Of a DNA stretch of 64,000 bases, positions 57,659 to 64,000 are shown in pieces. The notes under the pieces are model-generated. The model searched no databases. It was not told the DNA's origin and saw only the letters and a program-made list of their open reading frames with translations. The stretch comes from Tritrichomonas musculus (lineage: Eukaryota > Parabasalia > Tritrichomonadida > Tritrichomonadidae): positions 9,610,001 to 9,674,000 of the forward strand of contig JAPFFF010000002.1 in assembly GCA_039105265.1 (NCBI GenBank). The letters are read 5' to 3'. The stretch's first letter is position 1; the number at the start of each line of letters is the position of its first letter. A program made the translations under genes and the position numbers.

Positions 57659-58090
57659 GTTTATATCAACTAATAAACAAACTTTTCAAAATTGTTATTA
57701 ATAAGCTTATATCATTATTTTTGATTCATAACTCCAATTTTGAAAAGTTTCCTACGTTCTTTTAAATATGAAATATAATATCGAGTAGATAACTTGATTT
57801 ACGCAATAACTTTGTTGTTTGTTTGAAAAAATTCATGAAATTTTTTTATTTCAAAATTGAAAAAAAAAATGAATAATAAAATTTTGATTATATTTTGAAG
57901 TCATTAAAATTTATTTTTCTCTTTTATTTATAAATATTTATAATTATTTCTATTTTAATTTATATTAATTAAAAAACATTTTTAAAATAATTTATTTTAT
58001 TTTATAATTTATTCATTTTTTATTAAGATAATTGAACAATATTTGAAAATTTATACTAAATTTCACCACTTTTTAAATTAGAAAAGCTTT

Positions 58091-58124
<34 letters not shown>

Positions 58125-58235
58125 AAGGTGAAAAAATTGAGAAATAAATGAGTTAATAAAGAAAATATTCAATATGGAAAACTATAGATTTGTCTAAAAA
58201 ATAATTTATATTGATTTATATTTGGCCAGTTCTTT
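57659..58235. other. Intergenic spacer with poly-A tract
   Basis: AT-rich; contains a 30-base poly-A at 58092-58121. Nothing else seen. Confidence 0.5.
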
Positions 58236-58240
58236 TCATT
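58236..58240 (+). promoter_or_regulatory. Inr-like initiator
   Basis: TCATT with its A 10 bases before the ATG at 58248, matching the trichomonad TCAYW initiator and short leader. Confidence 0.55.
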
Positions 58241-58247
58241 CAGTGCA

Positions 58248-58724
58248 ATGTCCAAAGAAGTTTATCGTTTCCGTGTTGGTGTCAGGAAACTAGAAAATGG
58301 CCAAAATGCATTTCAAGCAGTTGAATTTGTAAAATCAAATCCTCATATACTTTTAGCTCTTGTCAATCCAGGCCTCTTTGCTATTTCTAGTATTTTCTTG
58401 GGATTCAAAGTTCCAGAAAAGCCTTCTCATGCAGCTTTTTTAATTGGCACAGATTTATTCGAATATGATTCCAAAGGATATCACAGGCGAAGAGGTGTTG
58501 GGCGAGAAGATAAATTTGATTGAGATGAAATAGGAAGTAAAGTTAATGGCCAAAGTTATGTTACGCCAGATGAACTTGAATTAATGATTGGAAATTCTAA
58601 AGAATGGGATGGAAAGCATTACAATGTTTTAAATCATAACTGCCATGATTTCGTAAAGTGGTGTCTTGATCATGTTGGTGCAGGATTCTTTTATAGAGAC
58701 TACGCTCACAGGTATCTTGTCTAA
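58248..58724 (+). pseudogene. PPPDE/LRAT-like papain-fold protein with in-frame TGA
   Basis: One frame of 158 codons has a single internal TGA at 58521-58523, between KFD and DEIGSKVNG, where TGG (Trp) would fit well. The first part contains PSHAAFLIGTDLFEYDSKGY with the candidate catalytic histidine; the second has NHNCHDFVKWCLDHVGAGFF with the candidate cysteine. This His-then-Cys order is that of permuted papain-fold proteins such as PPPDE/DeSI deSUMOylases and LRAT-like enzymes; which one is not decided. A hydrophobic helix (HILLALVNPGLFAISSIFLG) may touch membranes. The promoter initiator is intact. Apart from the stop the gene looks sound, so inactivation would be recent, or the base might be a sequencing or allelic variant. 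Confidence 0.7.
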
Positions 58725-59145
58725 GTGAGAAGATTCAGAAAAATGATTATAAAGATAATAAAAAAATGTAGATTAAATTATATAAATTTTTTTACTAAAG
58801 TAAACTCTTTTTAATACAATGGAAGATTGACTGATGAGTTTGTTGTGCTTGAGAATTGATTGGTTGCAATATTGATGTTGATCCTTCTCACAAAAAATTT
58901 TAATTCACTCTCAAAAAGTAATATTAAACTTTCACTTCATTTTTGATTAAGGTTCTAAAATTGAATGAAAGTCTAATATTTGTGATGTTTGTAAAAGATC
59001 AGTAATTATTAAGATTATTTGCTCAATGCATGTTCTTAAAATGATTTTAATTTTAAAGTTTTGAATAGATGAAAAGAATAATGAAACGATAATGTTTTTA
59101 TAAATCTCTTTTTTATTATTAGAAAAAAAATCATCAGTTATTCAA
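58725..59145. other. Intergenic spacer between convergent genes
   Basis: No gene or repeat seen. Confidence 0.5.
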
Positions 59146-60489
59146 TTAGTCAACTTTAACAACTTCATCAAATACTTCTCCGATAGTTTGATCTAATGAA
59201 GCATGTGTTAATACATATCCAATACGACGCATGTACGTATCAGCATCTTTTTTGGATAAAATGTTTGGATTGTACATAATTTTCGAAGTAATGTCGTTCC
59301 TTGGACTGTCTGGATTGAAGCCAGAGAAGCTCATTAAGAATAGAGATCCAATGTATCGTGAGTAATTGCCAACCTGCGTTGCATTAGCGAGGAAAGAGCA
59401 ATGGACATCGACAATTGGACGTCTTATTCTAATTGCTCCAACTCCAGTTATTCCAAGGTCAATTCCAGGAATGAGATTTGCTGGATCTGTTTGTGCCTTC
59501 AGAATTGAGTAGTGAGCTTCATTCTTTCTCAAACGAAGGAGATCATCACGAAGAGTACTGGCGACTTTTGAGAGCTTATCGTCGGGTGAAACGGAAGGAC
59601 AAGCTGGCGCTGTAACAGCGCAATGATAACAATCTAAGAAATCGGGATGATCCAAATATCTTCTCAAATCATTAACTGTTCTAATTTTCAAATTTTTGAA
59701 TGGTTTTCCTTCATAAGCAGATGCTGCGAAGTATTGCGAAAGCCACAAATATTCTGTCAAGTGTTCTGGAGCATTCTTCTTCGCATCATATGATTTATAT
59801 AATTTCGCTGGAATGATGATCTCTGCTTCATCAAGATATCGTTTTTGGCCTGTCTTTTCATCTTCAATGATATTTCCCGTAAAGTTGTAATTTTTGCCGT
59901 CTGGATGATAAATTCTTTTGAATTCCTTGGAGAAAATATTGGTTTCGGCAAGTTTTATACTCTTTACTGGCTTGATTTCTTTAATACGTGTCATGTTTGG
60001 ATCATTCAAATATGATAAGATTTCAGGTGCTTTGCTGATTTGTTCTGCATATTGATCACTAGTGAATCTTGGAAAATGAGGGAGTTCTTTTGGAGGCGTA
60101 TTAAATGTATAGTTCTTCATTAAAAATTTGAAAAATCCTCCATCACAAAGACGATGGTTTGCATTTAAGCAGATTATATTATTATCTTCATTGACTGCAA
60201 TGGAACCAAAGGCAACATCATATGGTGGTGTGAAATTCATTCCAACAAATCTACCAACTTCTTGAAGATCTGTTATACTTGATGGAATTTCAAACTTCTT
60301 GATTTCATCTCGGTATTCAAGATGATTTGAATCTTTCAAACGAAGATGTAAACATGCTGCTGATTTCCTGAAATAATCTTCAAGATCTTTGATCGCAGCT
60401 CGATTTTCAACTTTTATTGATAATTGAATGTAAGATGGTGGAGAAGCAAAAGTTGTTTCTTTCTTGTTTATTGCCTTTATTAGAGACAT
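59146..60489 (-). CDS. CoA-dependent acyltransferase-like (condensation-fold) protein, 447 aa
   Basis: The motif NANHRLCDGGFFKFLM holds HxxxDG (HRLCDG), the catalytic signature of the chloramphenicol acetyltransferase/alcohol O-acetyltransferase superfamily. A DFGWG-type motif is not obvious; in its position LGITGVGAIRIRRPIVD may close the active site. The protein probably transfers acyl groups from CoA to an alcohol or amine, substrate unknown. No signal peptide or membrane segment is seen. I chose the ATG at 60489 (MSLIKAINKKET) over the in-frame ATG at 60519, because an initiator TCACT sits between them, 8 bases upstream of the chosen start. Confidence 0.75.
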   Translation of the reverse strand: MSLIKAINKKETTFASPPSYIQLSIKVENRAAIKDLEDYFRKSAACLHLRLKDSNHLEYRDEIKKFEIPSSITDLQEVGRFVGMNFTPPYDVAFGSIAVNEDNNIICLNANHRLCDGGFFKFLMKNYTFNTPPKELPHFPRFTSDQYAEQISKAPEILSYLNDPNMTRIKEIKPVKSIKLAETNIFSKEFKRIYHPDGKNYNFTGNIIEDEKTGQKRYLDEAEIIIPAKLYKSYDAKKNAPEHLTEYLWLSQYFAASAYEGKPFKNLKIRTVNDLRRYLDHPDFLDCYHCAVTAPACPSVSPDDKLSKVASTLRDDLLRLRKNEAHYSILKAQTDPANLIPGIDLGITGVGAIRIRRPIVDVHCSFLANATQVGNYSRYIGSLFLMSFSGFNPDSPRNDITSKIMYNPNILSKKDADTYMRRIGYVLTHASLDQTIGEVFDEVVKVD

Positions 60490-60494
60490 ATTAA

Positions 60495-60499
60495 AGTGA
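60495..60499 (-). promoter_or_regulatory. Inr-like initiator of the acyltransferase-like gene
   Basis: TCACT on the minus strand (A at 60497) fits TCAYW and decides the start at 60489 rather than 60519. Confidence 0.6.
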
Positions 60500-60519
60500 A
60501 ATAAACAAAAAAATTTCAA

Positions 60520-61726
60520 TATCTGCTAACTATCAGTTGAATGTTGTATGTGTAAATATTATCGGTCTTCATAAAAAATAATCAATTCAATTTTTTTCAA
60601 TATTTTTGAATAATATTTGTTAATCAACTAATGACTGATTCATTAGTTTTGTTTAAAAAAGTATAAATAGTAATAATAAAAAAAAAAGGTTAAAAATTTG
60701 AATTTGTATTCAAAATTTTTAAAATTTCTTTGAATTTTTGTAAATACACAAAAAATGCTTTTCAATGAACATCATTTTTTTTTAACAAAGTTGTGAGTTT
60801 AATTTTTTAATTGTTAACTTGTTTTATGCATGTTTAAAAAAGGGTATTGTTACTTTTTTTGATTTAAAACAAATCAATATATTATATGGGTGAAAGAGTA
60901 TCTTATTAGAATCAATTGATATATGAATATTTCTATTAAAAAAAGGAAAAAAGTTCACATCTAATATGGCAATTGTAATTAATCTCAAAATGCATAAAAT
61001 TCACGTGTTATTTGTATTTAATATGAAGTTAGTAATTTATATAAGCCTTATACTTTCTTTTTTGAGAGAATAAAAAGATATTCAAAAACTTGCCCTTATT
61101 GAGTTAATACTAAATTAAAAAATATAATTTTAATTTTGAAAATTCAATGAAAGAAATATGAAAATGAGTATAGTGTTCAATTCTTCAAAAACAAAACCAG
61201 AAAAAGATGATAGTATGATGCCTTTTAAAGATTGTCTAAAAATAACCTTGATTATTTGAGCAAAAAAGAGAAATAAAAAGGTTTTATTTTCCTGATTTTG
61301 ATTTTTTCTTCATAAAAATGAATGTAATTATATTTAAAATGAGAAAAAAATAATATATTTACTGTGAAAAGAACGAATAGGTTGTTTGACCGTTTATAAT
61401 TTTATTGAATCATTCAATTTTTTGAATATGACTACCTAGCTTTATCTTTGATGTTATTTAGGAGCCTAATTATCATTATCATCCAAATAAATTATTGATT
61501 CCTAGATAGACATTCAAAATCAAATGTATAATGATAAATTCAATCTTTTATGATCATTAATCATTAATTTTATTTACTTGACTGAACATGAGCCAATAGC
61601 CAATTAGTATTTTGTATAATAATTAATATATGATATGGAATATTTCCTGTTAAATTGGTTTACAAAAAAAAAAAATATATAAATCAAGTAAAATTATTTA
61701 ACATATTTCAATTTATTAAGAAATCT
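60520..61726. other. AT-rich intergenic spacer
   Basis: No gene-like frame, RNA or repeat recognised over about 1.2 kb. Confidence 0.5.
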
Positions 61727-62449
61727 TTAATGGTGATGATGATGATGAGGGCATCCAGGTCCACCATATGGTGGATAACCTCCTTGTGGTGGATATCCTC
61801 CCTGTGGTGGGTAGCCTCCTTGTGGTGGATATCCTCCCTGTGGTGGATAGCCTCCTTGCGGTGGATAACCTCCCTGTGGTGGATATCCTCCCTGTGGTGG
61901 ATATCCTCCCTGTGGTGGATATCCTCCCTGTGGTGGGTAGCCTCCTTGTGGTGGATATCCTCCCTGTGGTGGATAGCCTCCTTGCGGTGGATATCCTCCT
62001 TGTGGTGGGTAGCCTCCCTGTGGTGGATAGCCTCCTTGTGCGCCAGCCATGATTGTAAAGGCTGGTGTACCTGCTGGAACAATATTAACAGTTAAATGGA
62101 GTTTAGCTGCTCCTTTCTTTTTCTTGCATGCTGTCATATCGTACCAGTTATCGATAACTTGGCCAACAGGGAATGAGCTGAATGAGAGATTTAAGGTACA
62201 CATATCATCGTCTTTGCCTTGTCCAAAACCATCACTATCTTTCATTAAAATTTCGATTACTCCGTTTGCAGGATTTTGAACATCGAAGTGAAATTCTTGA
62301 TTCCAAACAGGATTATTATTATTGCTTATAACTTTAGTTTTTTGTTGGTTGCCATTTACTTTTAAGATAACATATGGATCAGATGAATTGCAATTATCAA
62401 ATTTGGGGCAGTCTTTGGCTTCAATAACACGAACGTGAAGTTGGTACAT
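61727..62449 (-). CDS. C2-domain protein with GGYPPQ repeats and His6 tail, 240 aa
   Basis: Residues 1-125 are a C2 domain: [39 protein letters not shown] and [15 protein letters not shown] contain the loop aspartates that bind calcium (DPY, DSD). Residues 139-227 are 14 perfect GGYPPQ units plus GGYPP, followed by YGGPGCP and six histidines at the C-terminus. Proline/glycine/tyrosine-rich tails of this type occur on small C2 proteins of protists and plants and are flexible and often self-associating. Calcium-dependent membrane recruitment is expected for the C2 part. The promoter has a clean initiator 7 bases upstream of the ATG. Confidence 0.9.
   Translation of the reverse strand: MYQLHVRVIEAKDCPKFDNCNSSDPYVILKVNGNQQKTKVISNNNNPVWNQEFHFDVQNPANGVIEILMKDSDGFGQGKDDDMCTLNLSFSSFPVGQVIDNWYDMTACKKKKGAAKLHLTVNIVPAGTPAFTIMAGAQGGYPPQGGYPPQGGYPPQGGYPPQGGYPPQGGYPPQGGYPPQGGYPPQGGYPPQGGYPPQGGYPPQGGYPPQGGYPPQGGYPPQGGYPPYGGPGCPHHHHHH
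61767..62037 (-). repeat. 18-bp coding tandem repeat (GGYPPQ units)
   Basis: About fifteen copies of an 18-bp unit (consensus ggtggatatcctccctgt on the plus strand) with synonymous changes only (gga/ggg, tat/tag, cct/ccc choices), so selection keeps the peptide. Likely length-variable. Confidence 0.9.
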
Positions 62450-62453
62450 AAAA

Positions 62454-62458
62454 AATGA
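62454..62458 (-). promoter_or_regulatory. Inr-like initiator of the C2 gene
   Basis: TCATT, A at 62456, 7 bases before the ATG at 62449. Confidence 0.6.
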
Positions 62459-64000
62459 AGAGATAAAAAAATCGATAGTATTTTACTTTTTGAAAAAAAT
62501 TAAAACTATCATTTCTCTGAATATTTTTAACGCTAAAAAAAGTAATAAACACTGAAATACTATTTACAATTATAAAATTGCTTTTATAAATTGTCAATAA
62601 TTTTACATGCATTAAAATATATAGTAAAACAAATAAATATATTAAATAAGTTAAAAATTATAAAAGATATTAATGAATTAATTTTTTAGTATTTGACATG
62701 ATATAAAAATATTTATTTATTTATTTTCATCAATAGTTGAATATATTCTTTATATATTATAAATTTATTTTTATGTTGTTATATTATAAATAGAAAATTA
62801 AAATATTAATAATTTTATTTGAAAAATATTGATATAATAATGAAATAATTTTTTTTAATTATAATTTATCGTTTTTATGATAAACAATCATTAGATATAC
62901 TTTTTAAGAAAAAATTTTATTATGATATTCTTACGTTGTTTTTGTATGTAAAATAACGAAAAACAGAGATTTGAAAGTGTTGAAAAATTTTCGGAAAAAC
63001 TGAGATTTTCAAAGAGATGAGTGTCATTTTTAAAATAACGTAAAACCCATTAGTATAATTGTTTAAATTATAAATATGATTATATATGATTTATCATGAT
63101 ATAAACTAGTTATTTAATTTAAAATATATTTAAAATTTATTAATATAGATTAGATAAAAATATTTTGTTCTAAATTTCCTATTTTTAATATATATTCAAA
63201 TATTTCTCTCAATTTTTTCTTTTCAAGTTTTTGTTTTTCGTTTAACAAATTTTCTTAATAAAAAAGTATCTTCTTTTCACAAAAAGTTAACATTTTTTAC
63301 AAAAAGTCGACAAAAAACAATCAAAAATTTTTAATGAAAAAATTGAATGATTACTCTTTCAACATTGTTTTCTTTTTTTTTTGCATCTTATAATTGATAA
63401 ATTAAGAATTTTATAATATATAAAAATAATATAATAGTAACTATATAAATATTGGTTCAACAACTTTATTAAAGATAATCAATATTGTTCTCTATATTTT
63501 TCTTGAATTCGCATGGACAGTTAATTTTTCATAACCGTTTTTTAGTTATTTATCAATTATATATAAAATGATAATCGTGATATTATAAATGAAAAACATA
63601 TGTGGACAAAAAATTTTTTTGATTCACAAAGGATTTAATGAATTTATTAATTAAATAGGCTATATATTATTTTGTAGTTTAAATTTAGTAAATATATAGA
63701 TTGATCAATTCGAAAAATTTATTAGAAATAAATAAATGATATATGAATCTATTTAAAATAAAATTTATTTAATTTTTATTCATCAAAATTTTGAGGATAA
63801 GTATTCAAATTCATGCGTGGTAATTTGTATTGTTTGAATAATTTAAATGTTAACTTTGCAATGAAAATTTCGTTGAAGTTAAACTTAGCAAAGTTCATTC
63901 TCAATTATTCAATGCTTATTGAATTTTTAAAATGAAAATATTCAATTTTATTTTTTATACTATGAATAAATTTGTATAGTATTGAAAGGGAGATAATAAT
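62459..64000. other. AT-rich intergenic end of window
   Basis: About 1.5 kb with no gene-like frame, RNA gene or clear repeat. Confidence 0.5.

Noticed and set aside
58521-58523. TGA as selenocysteine or as a reassigned Trp codon
   Set aside because: No SECIS-like evidence, a Trp fits the context, and other genes in the window use TGG for Trp.
61767-62037. Regular repeats as a CRISPR array
   Set aside because: Units are contiguous with no spacers, in frame, and encode a peptide repeat.
61655-62095. Open frames on both strands across the GGYPPQ repeat, including a tryptophan-rich one
   Set aside because: The 18-bp periodic sequence keeps every frame open; only the minus-strand frame with the C2 domain, proper start and initiator is credible.

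Overview
The window looks like nuclear DNA of a parabasalid, most likely a trichomonad of the Trichomonas/Tritrichomonas type. The evidence is an AT-rich genome, apparently intronless genes, several genes preceded within 7-15 bases by a TCAYW initiator, and typical trichomonad families: DUF3447/ankyrin, RhoGEF-kelch, BspA-type leucine-rich repeats fused to a kinase, BTB/BACK-type proteins and a Polinton (Maverick). The species is inferred and was not tested.

Layout. 1-1598: 3' part of a BTB-like/coiled-coil gene running off the left edge. 1.6-5.9 kb: gene-poor, holding a 2.7 kb element with ~415-bp nearly identical inverted arms. 5.9-33.0 kb: one very large host gene on the minus strand (VWA, E2 ubiquitin-conjugating, pseudokinase, LIM-like and PARP domains) split inside its pseudokinase domain by a ~21.5 kb Polinton (8595-30133). 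The Polinton has long terminal inverted repeats, a 5-6 bp target duplication and about 18 genes: integrase, packaging ATPase, protein-primed PolB, major capsid protein, a probable minor capsid protein, a fibre-like protein, a bZIP-like protein and unknowns. It looks whole at the level of its reading frames and seems young.

33.0-44.8 kb: a cluster of ATCGATA motifs, a decayed BTB/BACK gene, an ankyrin gene, a RhoGEF-kelch gene, an LRR-kinase gene, a tRNA-Arg(UCU) with one truncated copy, and a broken G-alpha gene. 44.8-57.1 kb: a UBR-type N-degron E3 ligase and a USP7-like deubiquitinase on the minus strand, separated by a decayed integrase relic, a small inverted-repeat element, an unrecognised gene and a second truncated tRNA-Arg copy. 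57.1-64 kb: a PPPDE-like gene carrying an in-frame TGA, a CoA-dependent acyltransferase-like gene, and a C2-domain protein with a perfect GGYPPQ repeat and a natural six-histidine tail.

The host genes are separate transcription units, not operons, but ubiquitin signalling recurs: E2 fused to PARP, UBR E3 and USP. The most unusual signals are the E2-pseudokinase-PARP architecture and its interruption by the Polinton; a family of GC-rich hairpins with 5-bp stems and 3-nt loops scattered through Polinton genes; terminal-repeat copies bracketing one internal Polinton gene; and a TAAATG start context shared by most Polinton genes.
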